Shown: positions 50,286-59,180 of the stretch, in pieces
How positions within the stretch are numbered: position 1 is the first letter of the stretch
Layout of the letters: every line of letters begins with the position of its first letter
DNA from: Belnapia arida
GTDB lineage: Bacteria > Pseudomonadota > Alphaproteobacteria > Acetobacterales > Acetobacteraceae
Length of the DNA: 64,000 nucleotides
Direction of reading: 5' to 3'
Assembly: GCF_016773205.1 (NCBI RefSeq)
Contig: NZ_JAETWB010000018.1
Coordinates: 1 to 64,000 of the forward strand
The notes under the pieces: model-generated
The model's input: only the letters and a program-made list of their open reading frames with translations
What the model was told of the DNA's origin: nothing
The model's database searches: none
Position numbers and translations under genes: made by a program

Positions 50286-51725
50286 ATGCCCGATGGTATG
50301 CAACAACAGAGCCTGTCAGCGGTTCCGTTGCCGTTGACGTCAGGAGGCGCACCCAGCGCCGAGACGACCCCGCCCTGGGCGATCGGCCTCGCCGCCATTC
50401 TGCTGGTCTGGCCGGCGGTCTGGAACGGCTATCCGCTGGTCTTCGCCGATACTGGCACCTATCTCGGCCAGGCGCTGATGGGCTATGTCGGCTGGGACCG
50501 GCCACCCTTCTACAGCCTTTTCATCCATGCGCTGCATTGGCGGGTCTCGCTCTGGCCGGTGGTCATCGGTCAGGGGCTCATGGTGGCGCATCTGCTGCAC
50601 TTGGTGCTGCGGGTACAGCGCCAGCCGGGGCCGGTGCCACTGGTGGTCGCCGCTGCGGCGCTGGCGATGCTGACCGGCCTGCCCTTCGTGGTTGCGCAGA
50701 TCATGCCGGATTTCTTTACCGGCGTCGTGATGCTCTGCATCTGGCTGGTCGGCTTCCACTGGCGGGCGCTCGGGCGTGGCGAGCGGTTTTACCTGCTCGG
50801 CCTCACCACCCTCGCCGTGGTGGTGCATCAAAGCCATGTTCCCTTTGCCATCGGCCTGGCCGTGGTCTCGGCGCTGCTGCTCGGCGTCGGTCGCGGGGCG
50901 GTGGCGGCGATGCGCGGCCTGGGCCGCATGCTGGCGCCGACCGCGCTCGCCGTGGTCGCGCTGCTGGCCGTGAATTTCATTGCCCATCGGGTAGTTTCGG
51001 TTTCGCCCTTCGGCTCGGTCTTCCTGGCAACGCGGCTGATCTTCGATGGCGCCGGCCGCGATTACCTCGAGCGACGTTGCCCGGAGATCGGCTTCCGCAT
51101 CTGCGGCGCGCTCGACAGGATCGGGACGGAGCACAACCTTTTCCTCTGGACGCTCGATGGGCCGCTCTACACCGATCTCGGTGGGCCCAAGGTCTGGACG
51201 CAGGAGGCGCGGGCCATCATCCGTGGCGTCATTGCGGAGGACCCCATCGGCGTGCTGACCGATGCCGCGCGCAACACGCTGCATCAGCTCGTCACCACCG
51301 CCAGCGGCGACGGGCTGGGCCCCTGGCGCAACCTGCCCGGGCCGGAACCGCTGATCGCGCGCTACTTCCCGCGGGAGCACGGCGCCTATGTCGACTCCCG
51401 ACAGCAGCTGGGCGAGCTCCATCCCTTCGTCCAAGGGCTGACGCCGCTGCATGTCGGCGCCTTCTGCCTCGGCCTGGCCGGATTGCTGGTGCTGGCTTTC
51501 CGCCGTCGTTGGTCGCTGCCGGAACTGGCCCTGGCCGTGCTGATGGTCGCTGCGGTGATCGGCAATGCGGCCATCACCGGCGGCCTCTCCGGCCTGGCGG
51601 ACCGTTACCAGGCGCGGCTGATTTGGCTCAGTCTCTTCGTCGCCCTGGTCGTGCTGCGGCCGAAGCTGCGGGCACCGGCAGGACAGAAGGACGGCGGATT
51701 GGCCGGGGCCGGCGGCGCCGGCTGA
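50286..51725 (+). CDS. Polytopic membrane protein of unknown function
   Basis: About 479 aa with roughly ten hydrophobic helices and a large non-membrane region (about 240-370, containing DYLERRCPEIGFRICGALDR). The N-terminal half is reminiscent of membrane glycosyltransferase-like proteins (WNGYPLVFADTGTYLGQALM), but I see no family-defining motif and do not assign a function. ATG 50286 is chosen; ATG 50298 is possible. The 150-bp upstream region is AT-richer and holds a 7-bp hairpin (50231-50237 with 50253-50259). Its stop abuts the convergent SDR stop. Confidence 0.75.
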   Translation: MPDGMQQQSLSAVPLPLTSGGAPSAETTPPWAIGLAAILLVWPAVWNGYPLVFADTGTYLGQALMGYVGWDRPPFYSLFIHALHWRVSLWPVVIGQGLMVAHLLHLVLRVQRQPGPVPLVVAAAALAMLTGLPFVVAQIMPDFFTGVVMLCIWLVGFHWRALGRGERFYLLGLTTLAVVVHQSHVPFAIGLAVVSALLLGVGRGAVAAMRGLGRMLAPTALAVVALLAVNFIAHRVVSVSPFGSVFLATRLIFDGAGRDYLERRCPEIGFRICGALDRIGTEHNLFLWTLDGPLYTDLGGPKVWTQEARAIIRGVIAEDPIGVLTDAARNTLHQLVTTASGDGLGPWRNLPGPEPLIARYFPREHGAYVDSRQQLGELHPFVQGLTPLHVGAFCLGLAGLLVLAFRRRWSLPELALAVLMVAAVIGNAAITGGLSGLADRYQARLIWLSLFVALVVLRPKLRAPAGQKDGGLAGAGGAG

Positions 51726-52499
51726 TCAGAGATGCACCCCGCCATCCACCAGGATGGCGGTGCCGGTGCTGAGGCGCAGATGGGTGATGGCGCCCATGAT
51801 GGCGAGCGCCACGTCATCCGCCTCCGTCACCCGCCGCAGCGGCGAGGCGGCCGCCTGCTTCTCCACTGCCGCCCGGCTGCGTCCCGGCACGAAATCGGTG
51901 GCAACCGCGGCGGGAGAGATGGTGAGCACCCGGACCTCCGGCCCTAGGACCCGCGCCAGGGCCATCCCCATCGTATCGAGCGCCGCCTTGGAAGCGCCGT
52001 AGATGATGCTGCTGCCGGAGCCCCTCTGCGCCGCGAGGGAGGAGATGTTGATGATCACCCCATCCCCGCTCCGCCGCAGCAATGGGGCGAAGGCGCGAAT
52101 GGTGGCGAAGGGGCCTCGCACGTTCGTCACCAGCACGCGGTCGATCAGCGCATCGTCCAGCCCGTCGAGATCGGCATGCGGGACGGCGCGGGTGGCACCG
52201 GCGGAGTTCACCAGCACGTCGCAGCGGCCAAGCTTCGCCTCCACCGCGGCGGCGGCGGCGCGCAGGGAGGCGCTGTCCTCCATCGGCATCGGCAGGGCGA
52301 TATGGCCCGCGCCCGGCAGGCCGGCGATCAGGCTTGCGGCGCGCTCCGCCCCGGCATGGTAGCCGACGGTCAGGGTCGCACCCGCCGCGGCGAGCCGCCG
52401 GACAGTGGCGGCGCCGATGCCGTTGCTGCCACCGGTGACGACGGCAACTTTCCCCGCCAGCCCATACTCGCCCAGATTGCCCGGTGCTGCCTCGGCCAT
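51726..52499 (-). CDS. Short-chain dehydrogenase/reductase (SDR)
   Basis: Rossmann-fold NAD(P)-dependent oxidoreductase, 257 aa. The cofactor loop VTGGSNGIGAA (22-32), the NSAG motif, the catalytic Ser in INISSLAAQ and the YGASK pair are present, so the enzyme should be active. The C-terminal GTAILVDGGVHL is typical. The substrate is unknown. The ATG at 52499 follows AGGAGG. The small membrane peptide gene lies 64 bp upstream on the same strand. Confidence 0.93.
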   Translation of the reverse strand: MAEAAPGNLGEYGLAGKVAVVTGGSNGIGAATVRRLAAAGATLTVGYHAGAERAASLIAGLPGAGHIALPMPMEDSASLRAAAAAVEAKLGRCDVLVNSAGATRAVPHADLDGLDDALIDRVLVTNVRGPFATIRAFAPLLRRSGDGVIINISSLAAQRGSGSSIIYGASKAALDTMGMALARVLGPEVRVLTISPAAVATDFVPGRSRAAVEKQAAASPLRRVTEADDVALAIMGAITHLRLSTGTAILVDGGVHL

Positions 52500-52563
52500 C
52501 CTATCCTCCTACTTCGGGGAGGATCCTAGGCCCGACTCTGCCACTGGCGTAAGGCTTGTCCCC

Positions 52564-52743
52564 CTACTGCTTATGGAACTGCAGCAGAGCCGGCGCCGCC
52601 TGCCGGCGCAGGGCCGCCATGTCGATGGCGAAGCCGAGCGCGAGGATCAGGCCGAGCGCCAGCACCACCGGCACGGGCACCAGCAGCGCCAGGACGGCTG
52701 CCACCAGAATCAGGACCGGCATGGGCGGGAAGGGGTGGGTCAT
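52564..52743 (-). CDS. Small hydrophobic membrane peptide (59 aa)
   Basis: A 59-residue product with a hydrophobic stretch from about 9 to 40 that could form a two-helix hairpin, ending in a basic, amphipathic tail (AALRRQAAPALLQFHKQ). The ATG at 52743 has AGGAAAG 8 nt upstream. It precedes the SDR gene and may be co-transcribed. No family recognised. Confidence 0.6.
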   Translation of the reverse strand: MTHPFPPMPVLILVAAVLALLVPVPVVLALGLILALGFAIDMAALRRQAAPALLQFHKQ

Positions 52744-52807
52744 CCGTTCAGCTTTCCTCAAGGCGGTGTCTCGCGCGTTGATAGAACTAGCAGGACAAAG
52801 TTAACCG

Positions 52808-52876
52808 CCCGTTGGCGCCATCCGATCCCGGTCGTTGACCATCCTTCCGGCCAGGGTGCAGCATCCCGCCAACGGG
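52808..52876 (+). promoter_or_regulatory. Inverted repeat that could cover the ribosome-binding site of the amidohydrolase gene
   Basis: CCCGTTGGCG (52808-52817) is exactly complementary to CGCCAACGGG (52867-52876), 49 bp apart. The second arm overlaps the GGGAGAGG ribosome-binding site (52874-52881) of the gene starting at 52891. Pairing in the mRNA leader would partly hide that site. This is inference from complementarity. Confidence 0.45.
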
Positions 52877-52890
52877 AGAGGAAACGGGGC

Positions 52891-53949
52891 ATGGATGGCG
52901 CCATCGATGTCGACCTGCACCCGGCCCTGCCCGGCTGCCAGGCCCTGCTGCCGCATCTTGAGCCCTATTGGCGCGAGGTGATCGCCAGCCGCGGCATCGG
53001 CGACCTCGACCTGGCTCTCTACCCCCGCGGCGCCCCGCTCACCGCCCGCGCCGACTGGCGCGGCGCCGATGGCCTCGCCGGCGCCACGCTGGACGCGATG
53101 CGGCGCGAGGCGCTCGACCCCTTCGGCACTGCGATCGGCATCTGCAATCCGCTCTTCGGCGCGCCCGCGCTGCACAATGCCGACCTTGCCGCCGCCCTCT
53201 GCCGTGCCGCCAACGATTGGGTGGCCGCCCACTGGCTCGACGCCGAGCCGCGCCTACGCGCCGGTATCCTCATCCCCGCCGAGGACCCGGTGCTGGCGGT
53301 GGAGGAGATCGAGCGCCGCGCAGACGATCCGCGCTTCGTCCATGTGCTGCTGTTCGGCAGCGCCGAGACGCTGGTCGGCCGCCGGGTCAACTGGCCGATC
53401 CTCGCCGCCGCTGAGCGCCATGGCCTGCCCATTGCGCTGCATGCCGGCAGCGCCACGCGTCATGCCCCGACCGCGAATGGCTGGCCGACCTACCTGATCG
53501 AGGACCACACCGTCTTCGCCCAGACCTTTCAGAGCCAGCTGCTCAGCCTGATCGGGGAGGGGGCCTTCACCAAATACCCGGCGCTGAAGGTGGTGCTGCT
53601 CGAGAGCGGCTTCGGCTGGGTGCCGAATTTCCTCTGGCGCGGGGTGAAGATGTGGCGCGCCATGCGCCAGGAAATCCCTTGGGTCGACCGCTCCCCCGCC
53701 GAGATCCTGCGCGAGAGCATCCGCATCTCCATCCAGCCCGCCGATGCGCCGGAGGATCCGGCCGCGATGGAGGCGCTCCTCGGGATGATCGATTGCGACG
53801 AGATGCTGCTCTTCGCCACCGACTACCCGCATGCGCGTTTCGACGGTGGGGCGGCGCTGCCCCCCGGCCTGCCCGCCCGGCTGCATCGCAAGGTGCTGCG
53901 CGAGAATGCCCTGGCGATCTATCCCCGGCTGAAGGAGTGCGTCGCATGA
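52891..53949 (+). CDS. Amidohydrolase family protein (amidohydrolase_2), first of a tandem pair
   Basis: TIM-barrel metal-dependent hydrolase or decarboxylase, 352 aa. Motif positions of the family are visible: DVDLHP at the N terminus (in place of HxH), His in PIALHAGS, FTKYPALKVVLLESGFGWVP and the late Asp in LFATDYPHARF. The ATG at 52891 follows GGGAGAGG. It overlaps the second amidohydrolase gene by 4 bp (ATGA). The pair looks like an ancient duplication. The substrate is not identifiable. Confidence 0.88.
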   Translation: MDGAIDVDLHPALPGCQALLPHLEPYWREVIASRGIGDLDLALYPRGAPLTARADWRGADGLAGATLDAMRREALDPFGTAIGICNPLFGAPALHNADLAAALCRAANDWVAAHWLDAEPRLRAGILIPAEDPVLAVEEIERRADDPRFVHVLLFGSAETLVGRRVNWPILAAAERHGLPIALHAGSATRHAPTANGWPTYLIEDHTVFAQTFQSQLLSLIGEGAFTKYPALKVVLLESGFGWVPNFLWRGVKMWRAMRQEIPWVDRSPAEILRESIRISIQPADAPEDPAAMEALLGMIDCDEMLLFATDYPHARFDGGAALPPGLPARLHRKVLRENALAIYPRLKECVA

Positions 53950-55049
53950 GCACCAGCACGCTTCCCCGCCCCGAGGCGCCCGCCGCCTCCCGCCTCCGCC
54001 TGATCGATTGTGACATCCACCCGGCGCCGCGCGACCTCGCAGTGCTCGACCGTTGGCTGCCGGAGCGCTGGCGCCGCCACCGGCAGGAATACGGCCTCCG
54101 CCTGCGCCAGCCCTTCGCCACGGGTCACCCCTATCCGAAGGCGACGCCCGCCCTCTCGCGCTACGACTCCTGGCCGCCCGGCGGCCCGCCCGGCTCCGAC
54201 CTCGATTTCATGCGGCAGCAGCATCTCGACCTGCTCGACATCGAATACGGCATGCTCCAGCCGCTCGCCGCCCGCGGCATGGACGAGCGCAACCCGGGCT
54301 TCGCGGCCGCGCTGAGCAGCGCCGTCAACGACTGGATGCACGAGGACTGGACGGCCCGCGAGCCTCGCCTCAAGGCCACCATCGCCATCCCCGGCGAGGA
54401 CCCTGCCGCCTCGGTCCGCGAGATCGAGCGCTGGGCCGGCCAGCCGGATTTCGTCCAGATCGCCATGGTCAGCCGCGCGCTGGAGCCGCTCGGCCGCCAG
54501 CGCTACTGGCCGATCTACGAGGCCGCCGAGCATCACGGACTGCCGCTCGGCCTGCACAGTCTCGGCACCAGCGGCCATCCGGTGAGCGGCGGCGGCTGGC
54601 CGAGCTTCTATTTCGAGGAGCACCAGGCCGTCGCCATGAGCATGGCCGCGCTCTGCGCCAGCTTCATCCTGGAAGGCGTCTTCGACCGCTTCCCCCGGTT
54701 GAAGGTCGTCATCATCGAGGGCGGCTTCGGCTGGGTGCCCTCGCTCGGCTGGCGCATGGACGGGCTGTGGCGGAGCCTGCGCTCGGAGGTGCCGCACCTG
54801 CAGCGCAAGCCCTCCGACTACCTGAAGTCGCATCTCTGGTTCACCACCCAGCCGGTCGAGGAGCCGGAGCGCCCCGAGCATCTCCGCACGCTGATCGACT
54901 GGATCGGCCGCGATCGCCTGCTCTTCGCCACCGACTACCCGCATTGGGACAGCGACGACCCTCGCTACGCCTTCAAGCTGCCCTTGAGCGAGGCGGAGCG
55001 CCGGGCGATCCTGGCCGATAACGCCCGCGCCGTGTACGGCCTGGGCTAA
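53946..55049 (+). CDS. Amidohydrolase family protein, second of the tandem pair
   Basis: 367 aa, same fold as its neighbour: LIDCDIHPAP near the N terminus, His in PLGLHSLGTSGHP, FDRFPRLKVVIIEGGFGWVP and the late LFATDYPHWDSDDP. Co-oriented and overlapping, so the two may form a heteromer or act on successive intermediates. A CoA transferase gene follows 22 bp later. Substrate unknown. Confidence 0.88.
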   Translation: MSTSTLPRPEAPAASRLRLIDCDIHPAPRDLAVLDRWLPERWRRHRQEYGLRLRQPFATGHPYPKATPALSRYDSWPPGGPPGSDLDFMRQQHLDLLDIEYGMLQPLAARGMDERNPGFAAALSSAVNDWMHEDWTAREPRLKATIAIPGEDPAASVREIERWAGQPDFVQIAMVSRALEPLGRQRYWPIYEAAEHHGLPLGLHSLGTSGHPVSGGGWPSFYFEEHQAVAMSMAALCASFILEGVFDRFPRLKVVIIEGGFGWVPSLGWRMDGLWRSLRSEVPHLQRKPSDYLKSHLWFTTQPVEEPERPEHLRTLIDWIGRDRLLFATDYPHWDSDDPRYAFKLPLSEAERRAILADNARAVYGLG

Positions 55050-55071
55050 CCATATCGGAGGAACCGGCCGC

Positions 55072-56316
55072 ATGCCCGGACCACTCGCGGGCATCCGCGT
55101 GCTCGACCTGACGACCGTCCTCGTCGGCCCCTACTGCACCCAGCTTCTCGCCGAGATGGGCGCCGAGGTCACCAAGGTGGAGGCGCCGGAAGGCGACATG
55201 GTCCGCCTCATCGGCCCCGGCCGCAGCCCGGGCATGGGCGGCATGTTCCTCACCATCAACCGCGGCAAGCGCAGCATCGCCCTCGACCTGAAGCGGCCCG
55301 AAGCGCGCCAGGTGCTGCTGCGCTTGGCCCGCACCGCCGACGTTCTCGTGACCAACATCCGCCCGGCGGCCATGGCCCGCCTCGGCCTCGACTACCCCGC
55401 CCTGCGCGCGGTCAACCCGCGCCTCGTCTATGCGGCAGTGCTCGGCTACGCCCAGTCCGGCCCCTACGCCCCACGCCCGGCCTATGATGACCTCATGCAG
55501 GGCGCCGCCGGCATCGCCCACCTGCAATCCCGCACCGGCGACCGCACGCCCCGCTACGCACCCCTCGCCATGGCAGACCGCATCACCGGCCTCGCCGCCC
55601 TCGGTGCCATCAACGCGGCGCTGGTCCACCGCGAGCGGGACGGGGAGGGGCAGCTGGTCGAGGTGCCGATGTTCGAGACCATGCTGAACTTCGTCCTCGG
55701 CGACCATCTCGGCGGCAAAACCTTCGATCCGCCGCTCGATGCTGGCGGCTATGGCCGCCTGCTCTCGCCCGACCGCCGCCCCTACCGCACGCGGGACGGC
55801 CATGTCTGCACCATGATCTACAATGACCGGCAGTGGCGCAGCTTCTGCGCCGCCGTCGGTTGGCCCGACCTGGTGGCGACCGACCCGCGCTTCGCCAGCC
55901 ATGCCACCCGCACCCGCCATATCGACGAGGTGCTGGCGATGCTCGCCGAGGAATTCCTGACTCGTACCACCGCCGAATGGATGGAGCTGCTCGCCGCCGC
56001 CGACCTGCCGGTGACGCCCGTCCACACGCTGGAGAGCGTCTTCGAGGACCCGCACCTCCAGGCCACCGGCTTCTTCAGCCGCGAAGAGCACCCGACCGAG
56101 GGCCCGCTCACCCGCATGGCCATACCCTTCACCTTCTCCGCCAACCCGGCCGATGAGCGCGCCCCTGCCCCCAGGCTCGGCGAGCACAGCGCCGCGATCC
56201 TGCACGAGGCCGGCTATGCCGAGCCGGAGATCGCCGAACTGCTGGCAAGCGGCGCCGTCCGTGCCGCCGAACCGGTAACCGCACCGGACGTTACCGCCGC
56301 ATGCGCATCCCGTTGA
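55072..56316 (+). CDS. CaiB/BaiF family CoA transferase
   Basis: Moves CoA between carboxylic acids. The N-terminal PLAGIRVLDLTTVLVGPYCTQ and GAEVTKVEAPEGD are typical of class III CoA transferases. The expected catalytic aspartate lies in AYDDLMQG (Asp139 or Asp140). 414 aa, ATG 55072 with GGAGG upstream. It follows the amidohydrolases closely, suggesting an organic-acid degradation route. The acceptor is unknown. Confidence 0.93.
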   Translation: MPGPLAGIRVLDLTTVLVGPYCTQLLAEMGAEVTKVEAPEGDMVRLIGPGRSPGMGGMFLTINRGKRSIALDLKRPEARQVLLRLARTADVLVTNIRPAAMARLGLDYPALRAVNPRLVYAAVLGYAQSGPYAPRPAYDDLMQGAAGIAHLQSRTGDRTPRYAPLAMADRITGLAALGAINAALVHRERDGEGQLVEVPMFETMLNFVLGDHLGGKTFDPPLDAGGYGRLLSPDRRPYRTRDGHVCTMIYNDRQWRSFCAAVGWPDLVATDPRFASHATRTRHIDEVLAMLAEEFLTRTTAEWMELLAAADLPVTPVHTLESVFEDPHLQATGFFSREEHPTEGPLTRMAIPFTFSANPADERAPAPRLGEHSAAILHEAGYAEPEIAELLASGAVRAAEPVTAPDVTAACASR

Positions 56317-56519
56317 TCCTCGCCTTGTCCCTGCTCGCCGCCTGCACGCCGCACAAGGACCGCCCCGGCGGCCTCATCCGCAACGAGGCGGCCCCGGCCA
56401 ATACCGGCCTGCTCCGTCCCGAGGCCGGCGTCGACCCCGGCATCCGCGCACCGCTGCCCAATCGCAGCCCGACGACGACACCCGTCATCCCGCCCAACCC
56501 CTCCATCCAGGCTCGCTGA
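56301..56519 (+). CDS. Small proline-rich lipoprotein
   Basis: 72 aa: a signal peptide with lipobox LLAAC (Cys15), then a proline-rich tail with no fold signature. It overlaps the CoA transferase end by 16 bp. A role cannot be inferred. Confidence 0.6.
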   Translation: MRIPLILALSLLAACTPHKDRPGGLIRNEAAPANTGLLRPEAGVDPGIRAPLPNRSPTTTPVIPPNPSIQAR

Positions 56520-56555
56520 CTCGCCGCGGCACGCGGCGCTGTCTAGGATGCCCGC

Positions 56556-57011
56556 GTGCCCGGCTTCACCATCACCCCCATCGGCCATCTCGAGACGCCC
56601 TGGCCAAACCCCGCCGATTGCCCACGCAACGGCCGCCTGCCCGATCCGCGCCCGCTCTGCCGCGCTGTCATCGCCGAGGAGTTTCGCGTCGGGCTCGACC
56701 AGCTCGACAGCTTCTCGCACCTGATCCTGCTTTATTGGATGCATCTGGCAGGACCAGCGCCTCTTACCATTACCCCCCGCTTCGCCGCCGGTCCGCGTGG
56801 CGTCTTCGCCACCCGTGCCCCGGTCAGGCCCAACCCCATCGCCCTCTCCGTCGTACAATTCGAAGGCTTCGCCGAGCCCGGCGTGCTGCTTCTCCGCAAT
56901 CTCGACTGCGCCAACGGCACGCCACTGCTCGACATCAAGCCCTATCTGCCGACGGTCGATGCCGAGCCGGCAGCCAGCATGGGATGGCTCGCGCCGCGCA
57001 TTCCATCCTGA
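56556..57011 (+). CDS. tsaA: TrmO-type tRNA methyltransferase (TsaA/VirR family)
   Basis: Family members such as E. coli TrmO methylate N6-threonylcarbamoyladenosine (t6A) at position 37 of some tRNAs. The signatures VRPNPIALSVVQ and NGTPLLDIKPYLP are present, as is the N-terminal ITPIGHLETPW. 151 aa, shorter than E. coli TrmO; it lacks the C-terminal extension. GTG start at 56556. It lies convergent to the broken chemoreceptor gene. Confidence 0.88.
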   Translation: MPGFTITPIGHLETPWPNPADCPRNGRLPDPRPLCRAVIAEEFRVGLDQLDSFSHLILLYWMHLAGPAPLTITPRFAAGPRGVFATRAPVRPNPIALSVVQFEGFAEPGVLLLRNLDCANGTPLLDIKPYLPTVDAEPAASMGWLAPRIPS

Positions 57012-57023
57012 ACCGGCCTTCCG

Positions 57024-59093
57024 TCACGCAGCCCGCAGCCGCTCCAGGAACGCGCCGACGGTATGGCGCATCACCTCGGCCTGCCGAGAAAGCTCTCCCG
57101 AGGCCTCGCGCAGATGGCCGGCCGAGGCTCCGGTGCGCTCCGCCTCATCCTGCATCCCTGCCGCATGGGTCGCCGCTTCGCCGGTGCCGGAGGCCGCCTC
57201 GGCTACCGCGCGGCCGATCTCGCAGGTCGCGGCCGCCTGCTGCTCCGTCGCCGCCGCGACCGCCGCGCTGGTCGTGTCGATCGATTCGATGATGCGGGCG
57301 ATGCTGGCGATCGCTTCCACCGTGCGCGCCGTCTCGCCCTGCATGGCGGCGATCTGCGCGCCGATCTCCTCCGTCGCCCGCGCCGTCTGCCCGGCGAGTG
57401 CCTTCACCTCCGAGGCCACGACGGCGAAGCCCTTGCCGGCCTCGCCCGCCCGTGCCGCTTCGATCGTCGCATTCAGCGCCAGAAGGTTGGTCTGGCCCGC
57501 GATGTCGTTAATCAGCCGCACCACCTCGCCGATACGCTGCGCCGCCTGGGCCAGGCCCTGCACCGTGGCATCCGTTTCCCGCGCCTGATCCGCCGCCCGC
57601 CGCGCCACGGTGGCGCCCGCGCCGACCTGGCGGGCCACCTCGGCGATGGAGCCGGACAACTCCTCCACCGAGGCGGCGACGGCCTGCACATTGCTGCTCG
57701 CCAGCCCGGTGGCGCCAGCGACGGCGGTGGCCCGCGCCATGCCGTCCTGCGCCACGGTGGTCATCTCGCCGGCCGTCCGGTCGAGTTCGGTCGCGGCCGA
57801 AGCCACGGTGCCGAGCATCGCCGCCGCCTCCGCCTCGAAGGCCCGCACCAGCGCGCCGACCCGCTCCGCCTGCTCGGCCTTCGCCGCACGCTCCGCAAGA
57901 CGGGCCGACACGGCAGCCTCGCGCTCGACGGAGGCGGTGCGCAGGGTCTCGACCGCTTCTGCCATCGTGCCAAGCTCATCCCGGCGCCCGAGGCCCGGCA
58001 CGGCGAGGTGCAACTCGCCGGCGGCGATGCGCTCCACCGTGCCGGTGATGCGGTGGATTGGCCGGACCACGCGCCGGAACAGCATCCAGGCCGCTCCGAG
58101 CATGGCGAGGGCGCCCGCGAGGAGGAGCGCGAGCGCCAGCAGCAGCCCGGCGCGGCCGGCATCGGCGAGGCTTGCGCTGTCCGCCACCGCCTGGTCCAAC
58201 GCCGCGTCCCGCAGCCGGATGATTTCCGCCAGGGCCGGCACGCTCCAGCTGCGGAAGGCGGGGACTGCCTCCGGCCAGGGCGGCACCGCGGCGTCGCTCG
58301 CCCGCGCCCGGCCCCATTCCATCATCCGTTCCCAGCGCGGGGCGTGGCGGCCCTCATAGTCCTCGCGCAGCCTCGCCCCGGCCTCCTAAAGGCGCGGCGC
58401 CTCCGGCAGCATGACGAGCTTCCGCTTGATGTTGTCCCAAGCTTGGCCGACCCGCCCGCTCTGCCGCTCGGCCGTGGCGTAGTCGCCGAGCGGGATGGGC
58501 TGGCCGGCAACCCAATTGTTCATCATCAGGTTGCGGCTTCCCGCCACGTCGCGCATCGACATGGTTTCCATGGCAATGTCGATCACCGTGGCGAGCGAGG
58601 GCGCCTGGATCACCGTCCGCTTCGCGGCGGCTTCGGCCTGCTGCGCCAAGCCATTGGACAGCGCCAGCCGCCGGGCGAGAACCTCCTGCCTGACGGCAGG
58701 GTCCCGCTCGGCCGGCGGCTGGGCCAACTGCCCCTCGATCCTCAGGCGAAGGCCGGCGAGGACGGTCCGAGCCTCGGCCGGCGCCCGGTCAGGGCTGCCC
58801 CAATCATCGAGGCTCCGCTGCGCCGCATCCAGCAGCCCGTCGGTCGCCGCCGCGCTGCGGGCCAGCCCCGCGCGGTCCGGCTCGGCGGTGAGGGTTGCGG
58901 CCAGAAGCAGCCCGGCCTCGCTGACGACCGCGGTCTGCGCCCGCTGCAGCGCGCTGATGACCTGCGTGCTCGCTTGGGCAGAGCGGGCCTCGTTCCAGCG
59001 GTTCCAAGCGGTGCCGGCAAGCCAAGCCATCGCCACCAAGCCGGGCAGCGAAACCACGAGGAAGCCGGCAAGGAAGACGGTACGAACGCGCAT
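57024..59093 (-). pseudogene. Methyl-accepting chemotaxis protein interrupted by an in-frame TAG
   Basis: One 690-codon reading frame starts at 59093 and ends at 57024 but is broken by a TAG at 58386-58388. The upstream part has an N-terminal helix and a helical periplasmic sensor; the downstream part continues in the same frame with the rest of the sensor ([20 protein letters not shown]), the second helix, a HAMP domain and a full signalling domain ([37 protein letters not shown]). The domain order is complete except for the stop. The C-terminal part could start at ATG 58325. A single point mutation or a base-call error are the simplest causes. Confidence 0.88.
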
Positions 59094-59180
59094 GGCCTGC
59101 TCCTTCTGGTCCAGGCCAAGCTATGCGGCGTCACGTTTCGGAACGGTTAAGCGCCATGCAGGCCTCACCTTCCGCGGACA

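Noticed and set aside
58386-58388. Recoding of TAG in the chemoreceptor (pyrrolysine or suppression)
   Set aside because: There is no sign of pyrrolysine genes here and no reason for recoding in this family.
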